Positions 43,315 to 52,699 of a DNA stretch of 64,000 nucleotides are shown in pieces. The position numbers and the translations under genes are program-made. Source of the stretch: Bin76 sp963665765. Lineage in GTDB: Bacteria > Actinomycetota > Acidimicrobiia > Spongiisociales > ZC4RG35. The DNA lies in contig OY762464.1 in assembly GCA_963665765.1 (NCBI GenBank), forward strand, positions 2,728,001-2,792,000. The letters run 5' to 3'. The notes beneath the pieces are model-generated. The model was not told the origin of the DNA. It did not search any database and saw only the letters and a list, made by a program, of their open reading frames with translations. Position 1 is the stretch's first letter, and each line of letters opens with the position of its first letter.

Positions 43315-45932
43315 TGGCCACTCTGGCCCTGATCGACGGACATTCGATCGCCTATCGGGCCTTCTATGCCCTACCCAAGGATCTGGCCACATCTTCGGGA
43401 CAGGTCACCAATGCGGTGTTCGGGTTTGTGCGAATGCTCATCAGATTGCTGTCCGACGAGAATCCCGAGGCGTTGGCTGTGGTCTGGGACGTCTCCCGCC
43501 AGACTTTCCGCTCCGATCTCTTCCCCGACTACAAGGCGCAACGTTCCCGCACTCCCGATCTGCTGATTCCCCAGTTCTCTCTTCTGGAGGAGTTCTTGGA
43601 GGCCTTGGAAGTGCCCCAGCTGCGCAGGGAGGGTTTCGAAGCGGACGATGTAATAGCGTCGGTGGCTCGCCAAGCCACCGAACAGGGTTGGCAGGTGCTG
43701 GCGGTAACCGGCGATCGGGATGTGTTCCAGTTGATCGATGAGGATTTCCGGGTCTTGTACACCCGGCGGGGCGTCAGTGACACGGTAAAGGTCACCCCGG
43801 AGTGGGTGAAGGAACGTTATTCGGTTCCTCCCGCCCGCTATGTGGAGGTGGCGGCTCTTCGAGGGGACCCTTCCGACAACCTGCCGGGGGTGCCCGGAGT
43901 GGGAGAAAAGATCGCTGCCCGGCTGATCCGAAAATACGGTTCGGTCGAACAGGTTCTCCGGAATGTGGACGAACTCACTCCCCGACTGCGCAGCAACCTC
44001 TCCGAACATGGTGCACAGGCGCTTTTGAACAAGCAGTTGATGACCCTTCGCCGTGACCTGGAAATGGAAGTGGCGATCCCCGACCTGGTCCGCCGAGCCT
44101 GGGATGACAAACGGGTAAGGGAACTGGCGAATTCGCTGGAATTCTTCACCCTCTTGACCGATTTGCAATCTGTCCGGGTTGGGGCAGAGGTGCCCACCGC
44201 CGAGCCGCAGGAGGTGGAAACCCGGGTCCTGACCTCACCCCGGGCGGTGGCCCGATTGGCCGACCTCGATCATCTGGTGCTGGAAATGGTGGAGGAAGAG
44301 CACTTCGTCGGGCTGGCGGTGCGGGAGGGAGAGAATCGGGTGGCGCTGGTCCCCGAGGATCTTCTGGGATGGGTCAAGGATTTCCTGTCCGATCCCCACC
44401 GACCGAAGACCACCCACGACGCCAAGCGGCTGATCCGCTGGCTGGATGGGCGGGGACTGTCGTTGAGGGGTTTGGAATTCGACACCGCCCTGGCCGCCTA
44501 TGTGATCGACCCCGCCGGCGGGCGGTCTCAACTCGATGGGTTGGCTGAGCGGATGATCGGTTTTTCGCTCACCGAAGACCGTGTCTCGGAGGAAACTCCC
44601 GTTCAGGGGAGTCTGGTCTTCGATCCCCAGCCCCGGCTCGATCAGATCGGTTTGCGGGTGGAGGCCATTGCTCGGTTGGTGGCGCCATTGTGGTCGGAAT
44701 TGGAAGAGCGTGAGGAGGTGGAGCTATTTGTGGATGTGGAGCTTCCGCTGGTGGCGGTGTTGGCCGAGATGGAAGATGCCGGAATCGCGGTGGACCGGGA
44801 GTACCTCTTGGGAATGAGTGGTCGGTTGAGAGCGGATATCGGCGACTTGGCGCAGAGCATTTTCGAGTTGGCCGGAGGGGAGTTCAACGTCAACTCCACT
44901 CTCCAGTTGCGCGAAGTCCTGTTTGGCAAACTGGGGCTTCCGGTGATCAAGAAAACGGCCACCGGCAAGCCGTCCACCGACGCGGCTGTGCTGGGAAAGC
45001 TGGATCATCCCCTGGTCAGGCTGCTGCTCGAATTTCGCAAGTTGGAAAAAATCCGATCGTCCCATGTGGATGGCTATCTTTCCCTGATCGACGCCGATGG
45101 GCGCATTCACACCCGATTCAATCAGATGGGCACCTCCACCGGTCGGGTTTCTTCGGAGAACCCCAATCTGCAGACCATTCCGATCCGCACCGAATTGGGC
45201 AGGACGGTGCGGCGGGCATTCGTGGCGGGACCGGGGCGGGTGCTGGTGGTGGCGGACTACTCCCAGATCGAATTGAGGGTGTTGTCGCATCTGAGTCTCG
45301 ATCCCGGTTTGCTGGAAGCCTTCCTGTCAGATGTGGACATCCACACCGCTACGGCCGCTCGGGTGTTCGAGGTTGAGGTTCCCCGAGTCACATCCGACAT
45401 GCGGCGGCGCGCCAAGACCATCAACTTCGGGTTGCTCTACGGGATGGAGGCTTTCGGGCTTTCGCAGCGGCTGAACATCTCCCGGGAAGAGGCGGCCGAA
45501 CACATCGAGGCATACTTCTCCCAGTTTCCCGCCGTGAAGTCTTTCATGGACGGAATGGTGCAGCAGGCACGCCGGAAGGGGTACACCACCACCCTCTTCA
45601 ATCGACGGCGCTATCTGCCCGAATTACGAAGCGACAACTTCCGGATCCGGCAGATGGGCGAGCGGATGGCGCTCAACGCTCCCGTGCAGGGCACCGCGGC
45701 GGACATCATCAAAAAAGCGATGATCGGGCTCTCTTCGCAACTTCGAGAGGTCAGTCCGCGGAGTTGTCTGCTGCTTCAAATCCACGACGAACTGGTCATA
45801 GAAACTCCCCGGGATCATCTGGCGGAGGTTGCGGCCCTGACCGTGGAAGTAATGGAAGGGGTGGCGGATTTGGCGGTTCCGCTCAAGGTTGAGGTAGCAT
45901 CAGGGAAGAATCTGGCCGAATGCAAATCTTGA
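43314..45932 (+). CDS. polA: DNA polymerase I
   Basis: 872 residues, normal length. It fills gaps and removes RNA primers in replication and repair. The 5' nuclease domain (1-290) is intact: LIDGHSIAYRAFYALP, VTGDRDVFQLID and LRGDPSDNLPGVPGVGEKIA. The middle 3'-5' exonuclease-like domain (about 300-460) lacks the catalytic DxE and YxxxD acids, so proofreading is probably absent, as in many actinobacteria. The polymerase has motif A DYSQIELRVLSH at about 647, motif B RRRAKTINFGLLYG and motif C LLLQIHDELVIE. Confidence 0.97.
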   Translation: MATLALIDGHSIAYRAFYALPKDLATSSGQVTNAVFGFVRMLIRLLSDENPEALAVVWDVSRQTFRSDLFPDYKAQRSRTPDLLIPQFSLLEEFLEALEVPQLRREGFEADDVIASVARQATEQGWQVLAVTGDRDVFQLIDEDFRVLYTRRGVSDTVKVTPEWVKERYSVPPARYVEVAALRGDPSDNLPGVPGVGEKIAARLIRKYGSVEQVLRNVDELTPRLRSNLSEHGAQALLNKQLMTLRRDLEMEVAIPDLVRRAWDDKRVRELANSLEFFTLLTDLQSVRVGAEVPTAEPQEVETRVLTSPRAVARLADLDHLVLEMVEEEHFVGLAVREGENRVALVPEDLLGWVKDFLSDPHRPKTTHDAKRLIRWLDGRGLSLRGLEFDTALAAYVIDPAGGRSQLDGLAERMIGFSLTEDRVSEETPVQGSLVFDPQPRLDQIGLRVEAIARLVAPLWSELEEREEVELFVDVELPLVAVLAEMEDAGIAVDREYLLGMSGRLRADIGDLAQSIFELAGGEFNVNSTLQLREVLFGKLGLPVIKKTATGKPSTDAAVLGKLDHPLVRLLLEFRKLEKIRSSHVDGYLSLIDADGRIHTRFNQMGTSTGRVSSENPNLQTIPIRTELGRTVRRAFVAGPGRVLVVADYSQIELRVLSHLSLDPGLLEAFLSDVDIHTATAARVFEVEVPRVTSDMRRRAKTINFGLLYGMEAFGLSQRLNISREEAAEHIEAYFSQFPAVKSFMDGMVQQARRKGYTTTLFNRRRYLPELRSDNFRIRQMGERMALNAPVQGTAADIIKKAMIGLSSQLREVSPRSCLLLQIHDELVIETPRDHLAEVAALTVEVMEGVADLAVPLKVEVASGKNLAECKS

Positions 45933-46047
45933 TAGGTCGTTCGAGGCGTTCTGATTTGCGGGCGGCGTTTGATCATGCCAAACTGAGTAGACAGTCCGGC
46001 GGGTTTTTCCGCGTGCCCGGACAAGAAAGGTTTATCCCCACCCCCTA

Positions 46048-47475
46048 ATGAACGAAGAAGAAATTACCCTGCCCGTCGGGGAGGCACCGGCGCCGGTTTC
46101 CACCCTGACCGCAGTTCCGGAAGAAGAGCCGCAAGCAGAGATCCCCAGTGCTGAAAGCTCCGGTACCGAAAGCCCCGATACCGAAAGCTCCGACATCGAT
46201 AGCCTCGCCGCCGAGAGGGGCGGCTCCGACCATTCAGACGACGAGGCCGGCTTCTTGGACGACGAAGCCATTTTCGAGCAGGCCTTGGAACGCAACATCA
46301 GGGTTTTCAAGGAAAACGAAATGGTGGAGGGAACGGTTGTCAGTGTTGATATCGAAGGCGCCTTGGTCGATATCGGTTTCAAATCGGAAGGCTTGATACC
46401 GGCCGTGGAACTCTCTATCAGAAAAAATGTTGATCCTCGCACGGTGGTTTCTGTGGGAGACCGGGTGGAGGGGGTGGTCCTCACCCGAGAGGACGAGAAC
46501 GGCCGTCCCATCCTTTCCAAAAAACGCGCCCAGTACAAGCGTGCCTGGAGCATGGTGGAAGGCGTCCACAAAGAGGGTAAATCGGTGAAGGGCACCGTGA
46601 TCGAGGTGGTCAAAGGAGGCCTGATCGTGGACATCGGCCTGCGGGGTTTCCTGCCCGCATCCCTGGTGGGTCTCCGCAGAGTGTGCAATCTTCATCCTTT
46701 TATCGACACCGAGATTGAGGCCAAAGTCATAGAACTGGATCGCCAGCGCAACAACGTGGTGCTCTCGCGGCGGGCCTTTCTGGAGGAGGAACAGGCAGAA
46801 GAGCGCGACAACTTCATGAACCAGTTGGTGGAGGGGGAGACCAGAGAGGGGACCGTGTCCTCGGTGGTGCCCTTCGGCGCCTTTGTCGATCTGGGCAAGA
46901 TGGACGGATTGGTTCATGTCTCCGAACTGGCGTGGACCCATATCAGCCATCCTTCGGAGGTGGTGGAAGTGGGCGCCACGGTGACGGTGAAGGTGTTGGA
47001 GGTGGATCGAGAGCGGGAGCGAATCTCCCTTTCGATACGCCAGACCCTGGAAGACCCCTGGTCGGTTTTCGCCCAATCCCATGAGGTGGGAAACGTCGTT
47101 GAGGGGCAGGTCACCAAGACCGTGCCGTTTGGAGCTTTTGTGGCGATCGCCGAGGGAGTGGAAGGTTTGGTTCATGTCTCGGAGATTGCCATGCACAGAG
47201 TGGAATCTCCGGAGATGGAACTGTCCATCGGCCAGCAGATCACGGTGAAAATCACCGAATTGGACACCAACCGTCGGCGGGTGAGCCTGTCGGTGAAACA
47301 GGCCTTGTCGGAGTGGAAAGACCGCGCTCAGGGCCGCCCTCGTCCCCGTAAAAAAGAAGAGCGTCCCCGCGCTCCTCGGCCCAAGCCGGAGCCCGAGCGG
47401 CGTTCGGTCAGAGTCGATTCCTCGTTGGAAGCCATCTTGGAGGAACTCAAGAAACGGGGCATCGGGGGGAGGTAG
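46048..47475 (+). CDS. rpsA: 30S ribosomal protein S1
   Basis: 475 residues. S1 binds mRNA on the 30S subunit. An acidic N-terminal tail of about 85 residues, with a run of similar Ser/Glu/Thr-Pro units (ESSGTESPDTESSD), precedes four S1 domains starting at about 92 (MVEGTVVSVDIEGALVDIGF), 179 (VKGTVIEVVKGGLIVDIGLR), 267 (REGTVSSVVPFGAFVDLGKM) and 351 (VEGQVTKTVPFGAFVAIAEG). A basic tail follows. Four domains is the usual Gram-positive/actinobacterial form. Confidence 0.95.
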   Translation: MNEEEITLPVGEAPAPVSTLTAVPEEEPQAEIPSAESSGTESPDTESSDIDSLAAERGGSDHSDDEAGFLDDEAIFEQALERNIRVFKENEMVEGTVVSVDIEGALVDIGFKSEGLIPAVELSIRKNVDPRTVVSVGDRVEGVVLTREDENGRPILSKKRAQYKRAWSMVEGVHKEGKSVKGTVIEVVKGGLIVDIGLRGFLPASLVGLRRVCNLHPFIDTEIEAKVIELDRQRNNVVLSRRAFLEEEQAEERDNFMNQLVEGETREGTVSSVVPFGAFVDLGKMDGLVHVSELAWTHISHPSEVVEVGATVTVKVLEVDRERERISLSIRQTLEDPWSVFAQSHEVGNVVEGQVTKTVPFGAFVAIAEGVEGLVHVSEIAMHRVESPEMELSIGQQITVKITELDTNRRRVSLSVKQALSEWKDRAQGRPRPRKKEERPRAPRPKPEPERRSVRVDSSLEAILEELKKRGIGGR

Positions 47476-47492
47476 TCCTTCCGAGGCGGCGG

Positions 47493-48083
47493 ATGAGCCG
47501 AAAACCCCCTCGGGTAGTGGTCACGGGCGCCATTGGTTCCGGCAAGAGCCTGGTCTGTTCTTTTCTGAGGGACTTGGGGGTGGTGGTGATCGACGCCGAC
47601 CGCCTGGGTCATGCGGTTCTGGAACCGGGGGGCGAAGCATTCCCACAGGTGGTCGCCCGATGGCCACAGGTGGTGGCAGATGGGAGGATCGTTCGGACTC
47701 GCCTGGCTGAAATCGTGTTTTCCGACTCCGCTCAACTGTCCGAGCTGATGTTCCTCACCCACCCACCCATCAGGTCCGCCATGATGGCGGAGGTGGACCG
47801 CTTTCCTGACCGTCCGGTGGCGGTGGAGATCTCGGCGCCGTCGGATCAGGTGATGCCGGCCTGGCCGGTGTTGGTGGTGGACTCCGATCCCCGGGCTGCC
47901 CACTGTCGGTTGTCGGAGCGGGGGATGAGCGAGATCGACATTCGAAGACGGGTGGCTTCCCAGCGGTCCCGCCGACAGTGGCTGGCTCTGGCCGACCAGG
48001 TGGTTCCCAATCATTCCGACCGGGGCGCCCTTTTGGCGGAAGTGCGGAGGATTGCCGAACGGATGGGCCTTTTGTCCCCGTAG
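47493..48083 (+). CDS. coaE: Dephospho-CoA kinase
   Basis: 196 residues. It catalyses the last step of coenzyme A synthesis, ATP-dependent phosphorylation of dephospho-CoA. The P-loop is VVVTGAIGSGKSLVCSFL; VVVIDADRLGHAVLEPGGEA is the family's substrate/metal region, followed by THPPIRSAMMAEV and VVDSDPRAAHCRLSERG. P-loop position 3 is Ala where many have Gly. rpsA-coaE-uvrB follow closely, as in other actinobacteria. Confidence 0.92.
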   Translation: MSRKPPRVVVTGAIGSGKSLVCSFLRDLGVVVIDADRLGHAVLEPGGEAFPQVVARWPQVVADGRIVRTRLAEIVFSDSAQLSELMFLTHPPIRSAMMAEVDRFPDRPVAVEISAPSDQVMPAWPVLVVDSDPRAAHCRLSERGMSEIDIRRRVASQRSRRQWLALADQVVPNHSDRGALLAEVRRIAERMGLLSP

Positions 48084-48107
48084 TCCGATACGATTCGGGC
48101 CAAGATT

Positions 48108-50117
48108 ATGAAGCGTTTCCGGGTCAAGGCCGATTTCTCGCCATCTGGCGACCAGCCGTCGGCGGTGGCTTCCCTGGCGGCGGGTTTGGAGAGGGGAGAT
48201 CGTTTTCAGACTCTGTTGGGTATCACGGGGTCCGGCAAGTCGGCCACGGTGGCGTGGACCATCGAACAGGCTCAACGTCCGGCTCTGGTTATCGCTCCCA
48301 ACAAGGCCTTGGCCGCCCAGTTGGCCAACGAGTTCCGCCAGTTCTTTCCCGACAACCGGGTGGAGTATTTCGTCTCCTACTACGACTACTACCAGCCCGA
48401 GGCCTACATGCCGCAAACCGACACCTACATCGAAAAGGACGCCACCATCAACGACGAGATCGACGGCTTGCGCCATTCGGCGACCTCCGGTTTGATGGTG
48501 CGCGACGATGTAATCATCGTGGCCTCGGTTTCCTGCATTTACGGCTTGGGTTCCCCGGAGCAATACGAGGGCCAGATGCTGCGGCTGGTCCGAGGGGTGG
48601 AGTTCCCTCTGTCCGAGGCGCTGCGCCGACTGGTGATGCTGCAGTACCAGCGCAACGAGGTGAGCCTGGCCCGGGGGCGCTTCCGGGTGAAAGGGGACAC
48701 TTTGGATATCTTCCCCACCTATCAGGAGACAGTGATCCGAGTGGAGTACTTCGGAGACGAGGTGGACCGAATCGTCTCCCTCAATCCGATCACCGGAGAA
48801 AAGCTTGAGGAACTGGGCGAACTCCATGTGTTCCCGGCCACCCACTATGTGACTCCCGAGGAGCGAATGGCGGAAGCCATCATGGGGATCGAGCAGGAGT
48901 TGGGGCAGCGTTTGGCAGTGTTGGAATCCGAGGGAAAGCTGCTCGAAGCGCAAAGACTGCGGATGCGAACCAACTACGACCTGGAGATGATGCGCGAGAT
49001 CGGCTACTGCTCGGGGATAGAGAATTACTCACGCTATCTCGATGGACGGGAAGCCGGGGAACCTCCCTACACCCTGCTTGACTATTTCCCCGACGACTAC
49101 GTCACCATCGTGGACGAGTCCCACATCAGCATTCCGCAGATTGGTGGTCAGTTCGAAGCCGACCGGAGCCGAAAAGAGGTGTTGGTGGAGCACGGATTCC
49201 GGCTCCCCTCCGCCTTGGACAACCGGCCGCTGCGGTTCGATGAGTGGCTGGATCGGACCGGGCAGGTGATCTGCATGTCGGCTACGCCCGGTCCTTTCGA
49301 GCGCCGCAGATCACCCGAACCGGTGGAGCTTTTGATTCGTCCCACCGGACTGGTGGACCCGGAAGTGATCATCCGTCCCACCAAGGGGCAGATCGATGAT
49401 CTGCTGGACGAGATTCGCCATCGGGCGGCTGCCGACCAGAGAGTGCTGGTCACCACCATCACCAAGAAGATGTCAGAGGACCTGTCCGACTATCTCCTGG
49501 AGATGGGGGTGCGGGCCCGGTATTTGCATTCTGAGATCGACACCTTGGAGCGGGTTCATATCCTGCGGGAACTGCGCATGGGCGAGTTCGACGTGTTGGT
49601 GGGCATCAACCTGCTGAGGGAGGGCCTCGACCTGCCGGAGGTCTCGCTGGTGGCGATCCTCGACGCCGACAAGCAGGGGTTCCTGCGTTCGGAAACCTCG
49701 CTGATCCAGATCATGGGCCGCGCCGCCCGCAATGTGGACGGGCAGGTGGTGATGTACGCCGATTCGATCACCTCTTCCATGGAAAGAGCCATCGGCGAGA
49801 CCAACCGTCGCCGCAAACGCCAGATGGAGTACAACGCCCGGCACGGGATAGACCCCCAGACCATCCGCAAACGCATCACCGACATCCTGGAATTGGTGTC
49901 TTCCGACGCCCCGGCGGTGGAGAGGCGTAAAGGCCCGCGGCCTGAGAGGGACATCATCGACCTGACCGGCGACGATCTCTCCCGGGTCATTCTTTCCCTG
50001 GAAGAAGAGATGCGCCAGGCCGCCGCCGAACTCCGTTTTGAATACGCCGCCCGCCTGCGCGACGAGGTGGCCGAACTCAAAAAGGAACGCCGCCAGCTTT
50101 CCCAGGTCCTGGCCTGA
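48108..50117 (+). CDS. uvrB: Excinuclease ABC subunit B
   Basis: 669 residues. UvrB verifies DNA lesions and recruits UvrC in nucleotide excision repair. Walker A is LLGITGSGKSATVAWTIE, the beta-hairpin region is FVSYYDYYQPEAYMPQTDTY, motif II is VTIVDESHISIPQ, and helicase motifs V-VI are VGINLLREGLDLPEVSLV and QIMGRAARNVDGQV. The C-terminal UVR motif that binds UvrC is present (ELRFEYAARLRDEVAELKKE). Confidence 0.97.
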   Translation: MKRFRVKADFSPSGDQPSAVASLAAGLERGDRFQTLLGITGSGKSATVAWTIEQAQRPALVIAPNKALAAQLANEFRQFFPDNRVEYFVSYYDYYQPEAYMPQTDTYIEKDATINDEIDGLRHSATSGLMVRDDVIIVASVSCIYGLGSPEQYEGQMLRLVRGVEFPLSEALRRLVMLQYQRNEVSLARGRFRVKGDTLDIFPTYQETVIRVEYFGDEVDRIVSLNPITGEKLEELGELHVFPATHYVTPEERMAEAIMGIEQELGQRLAVLESEGKLLEAQRLRMRTNYDLEMMREIGYCSGIENYSRYLDGREAGEPPYTLLDYFPDDYVTIVDESHISIPQIGGQFEADRSRKEVLVEHGFRLPSALDNRPLRFDEWLDRTGQVICMSATPGPFERRRSPEPVELLIRPTGLVDPEVIIRPTKGQIDDLLDEIRHRAAADQRVLVTTITKKMSEDLSDYLLEMGVRARYLHSEIDTLERVHILRELRMGEFDVLVGINLLREGLDLPEVSLVAILDADKQGFLRSETSLIQIMGRAARNVDGQVVMYADSITSSMERAIGETNRRRKRQMEYNARHGIDPQTIRKRITDILELVSSDAPAVERRKGPRPERDIIDLTGDDLSRVILSLEEEMRQAAAELRFEYAARLRDEVAELKKERRQLSQVLA

Positions 50118-50222
50118 CCAGCCACCCCCCCCCCGTTGATTGATCTCAGCAATAGAAACGCCCCAGGGCCGCCTGTCTGGTTCCCGCGGCGTCGGGAAGG
50201 TGGTTGCCTTCCGGCCGACGTT

Positions 50223-51464
50223 TCAGCCGGGGGAGACTCTTCCCTGGGTGTCCTTGTATATCTGTCCGCTTTTGATCACCGCCACTATGCGCTCGGGGTC
50301 GGCCAGCACTTCGATCTCATCGAGGGGCCGGCCCTCCACCAGGATCAGGTCGGCGTCCTTGCCCACTTCCACGGTGCCGATCCGGTCCTGCATGTAGAAC
50401 AGTTCGGCATTGGCGGTGGTGGCAGTGGCGATGGCTTCCGCCGGGCTCATGAACTTGGCCTTGTTGGGCAGTTCCCGACCCCGCCTGTCCTGCAGGGGTC
50501 CCACGATGTCCGATCCGGAGCCCACTTTGACTCCGGTCTCTCCCATGATCTCGATGCTCCGGTGCACCGCCGATTCCACCGCTTGGAGTTTGGTGAATTG
50601 TGAGGCGGTAAGGCCGGCCCGTTCGGGATTCTCCAGAAGGTCGTACTTGACCGCCAGGGTCACCACCGCGAAGGCGTCTGACTTCACGATTCCGTGGGCG
50701 GCGTCCTCGTCGAGGATGCTGGCATGCTCGATAGATCGTATGCCCGCCGACAGGGCGCGACGGATGGCGTCGGAGGTGTGGCAATGGGCCAGCACATAGG
50801 TGTGCCAGTCGGCGGCCGCCTCCACCGCCGCCCGCAGTTCCTCATAGCTGAACTGGAGGCTGTCGAACGGATCGGTGGGGGAGAGCACCCCGCCGGAACT
50901 GAACACCTTGAGTTGGGTGGCGCCCTTGCGCAACTGCTCGCGGGCGGCCCGGCGCACCTCGTCGACCCCGTCCACTATTTCCGGAGTGGCCGACAGCCCG
51001 GGAATGCTCCCCCGGGGATGCTGGATATGATGGGCGGGACGCAGATCCCCGTGTCCACCGGTTTGGGACAGCACCGAACCGGAGGGAAGAATCCGAGGTC
51101 CGTCTATCACTCCCTGTTCCACCAGGCGCGCCCAATGGGGGTCGAGGCCTCCCGCGTCGCGGACGGTGGTAAAGCCTTCCTGCAGGGTGTTTTCGATCAC
51201 CCGGCGGACGGTGAACACATAGTCGATCCACGGCAGGTCACCGATCCCGCCCGCCGGGTCGACCAGACCCATGTGGACGTGGGCGTCGGTGAGGCCGGGC
51301 ATCAGGGTCAGGCCGGTGGCGTCGATCACCTGATCGGGCGAGTTCCCGACGCCGGGTCCGATTCCGCTGATCGACGATCCGGAAACGGCCACATCCATTC
51401 CTGCCCGGGGATCGTGGCCGGTGCCGTCCAGCAGTTCCGCGTTGCGGATCGCCAGGCTGGTCAT
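50223..51464 (-). CDS. Metal-dependent amidohydrolase (imidazolonepropionase-like)
   Basis: 413 residues from the ATG at 51464, which has AAGGAGG six bases upstream and overlaps the previous stop (ATGA). The TIM-barrel hydrolase shows the metal motif GLTDAHVHMGL, a strand-4 Lys region QLKVFSSGGVLSP, His in VLAHCHTSDAI and SIEHASIL, and the final metal Asp in VGSGSDIVG. The C-terminal part IGTVEVGKDADLILVEG is typical of the prolidase/imidazolonepropionase branch. The substrate is unknown. Pairing with a NicX-like gene suggests a ring-cleavage or amide degradation pathway. Confidence 0.88.
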   Translation of the reverse strand: MTSLAIRNAELLDGTGHDPRAGMDVAVSGSSISGIGPGVGNSPDQVIDATGLTLMPGLTDAHVHMGLVDPAGGIGDLPWIDYVFTVRRVIENTLQEGFTTVRDAGGLDPHWARLVEQGVIDGPRILPSGSVLSQTGGHGDLRPAHHIQHPRGSIPGLSATPEIVDGVDEVRRAAREQLRKGATQLKVFSSGGVLSPTDPFDSLQFSYEELRAAVEAAADWHTYVLAHCHTSDAIRRALSAGIRSIEHASILDEDAAHGIVKSDAFAVVTLAVKYDLLENPERAGLTASQFTKLQAVESAVHRSIEIMGETGVKVGSGSDIVGPLQDRRGRELPNKAKFMSPAEAIATATTANAELFYMQDRIGTVEVGKDADLILVEGRPLDEIEVLADPERIVAVIKSGQIYKDTQGRVSPG

Positions 51465-52513
51465 TGCTCGCCTCCTTCTTGATATTCGAGTTGCAATTCC
51501 GGGATGACAAAGCTTCCCCGGTCGATGATCTGTCGGTCGTCCACCCAGATGGAGTGGTTGCGGGTGGGGATGTCGAAATGGAAGGGCACCCGGTTCTCTC
51601 CGTCCAGGCCCCGCATGAAATTGGAGCCGAATGCGATCAGCATATTGCCGTAGTAGCTCTCGGTGTCCATCACCCCGCCCCACTCCCAATGTCGCAGGCC
51701 CAGAGCGTTCCAGTTGGCCCGGTGCTCATATCCCCATCCGATGTGGGAAACGCCATAGGCGCGCTGGTCGTCCGGCATTTCGAAAAGATCCTTGGCGAGC
51801 CGCGCGTCGGCGCCCCCTTCCAGGGAGACGATGCTTCCCTCCCGAAGCTCCATCCGAATGGGTGACATGACATAACGACCCAGGTTGATCAGGCAATCGG
51901 CTTCGTCCAGCACCAGGGTGCCTTCGGCCGAATGTTCGAGGGGCGCCACCGCCACCTGACCCGAGGGCCAGTGGTCCCAGCGACCGGGCGTGTCCGAATA
52001 GCCGTACTGGATGCCCACCGGGCGTCCCTCGTAGCTGAGAGTGAGGTCGGTTCCCGCCTCCGACCAGATCCGCAGGGTGGTTCCCTCTTCCATAAGCGCC
52101 TGGCTGACTTCGGCCCGGCGGCGGAGTTCGGGGGTGGGGAACAGTCGCCGCAGCATGTCCTCGGGCTCTTCGATCATCAGGGTGCGCGCCCCGGCGTCCA
52201 AGGCGGCGTTGTGGGCGTCGCTGTAGATCCAGCCGGTGGTGAGCATTCCCACCACCAGATCCGAGCCTTTCCAAGCGTCGATGATCGCCTTCGATTTCAT
52301 CCACTCCTCGTCTCCGGCCACCACGATCTGAAAAAAGTTGGCGCCCAGCACCCGCGCCGCGCCGGCCAGTGCGGTGACATAGGCCTCGTTGCTCATGGTG
52401 TCGGTGAAGCCCAGCACGGTTTCGCCCGGCTTGACATCGCACAATTTCAAATGATCGCGGAACAGGGGAACCAGTTCCGCTCCGGCCGCCGGGGTGGTGG
52501 GGACTCGACGCAT
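51461..52513 (-). CDS. NicX-like Fe(II) dioxygenase / M29-fold protein
   Basis: 350 residues from the ATG at 52513, which has AAAGGAG five bases upstream (a GTG at 52519 overlaps that site). It resembles 2,5-dihydroxypyridine 5,6-dioxygenase (NicX of nicotinate breakdown): YGYSDTPGRWDHWPSGQVAV, SAEGTLVLDEADCLI, YGVSHIGWGYEHRANWNALG, DTESYYGNMLIAFGSN, and the metal-ligand region PFHFDIPTRNHSIWVDDR are all in place and in order. The fold is related to M29 aminopeptidases. No other nicotinate genes are near, so the substrate may differ. First gene of an operon with the amidohydrolase. Confidence 0.85.
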   Translation of the reverse strand: MRRVPTTPAAGAELVPLFRDHLKLCDVKPGETVLGFTDTMSNEAYVTALAGAARVLGANFFQIVVAGDEEWMKSKAIIDAWKGSDLVVGMLTTGWIYSDAHNAALDAGARTLMIEEPEDMLRRLFPTPELRRRAEVSQALMEEGTTLRIWSEAGTDLTLSYEGRPVGIQYGYSDTPGRWDHWPSGQVAVAPLEHSAEGTLVLDEADCLINLGRYVMSPIRMELREGSIVSLEGGADARLAKDLFEMPDDQRAYGVSHIGWGYEHRANWNALGLRHWEWGGVMDTESYYGNMLIAFGSNFMRGLDGENRVPFHFDIPTRNHSIWVDDRQIIDRGSFVIPELQLEYQEGGEQ

Positions 52514-52699
52514 GGGCACTCCTTTGGGTTTTGCTCATCCTATGGTAAGGGCGGCCTTAGTCACAGAGATTGCCGCCCGGGCCGTTTCCCAGGCGCATGG
52601 CGGTTTGCTTGCACCCCACCGGGTTGTGCTGTGTCCGAGTTATCCGCAAAGGGCCCCGGCTGCGCTTTTGCGGGAATCTGTCACACCCGGGGAATTACT

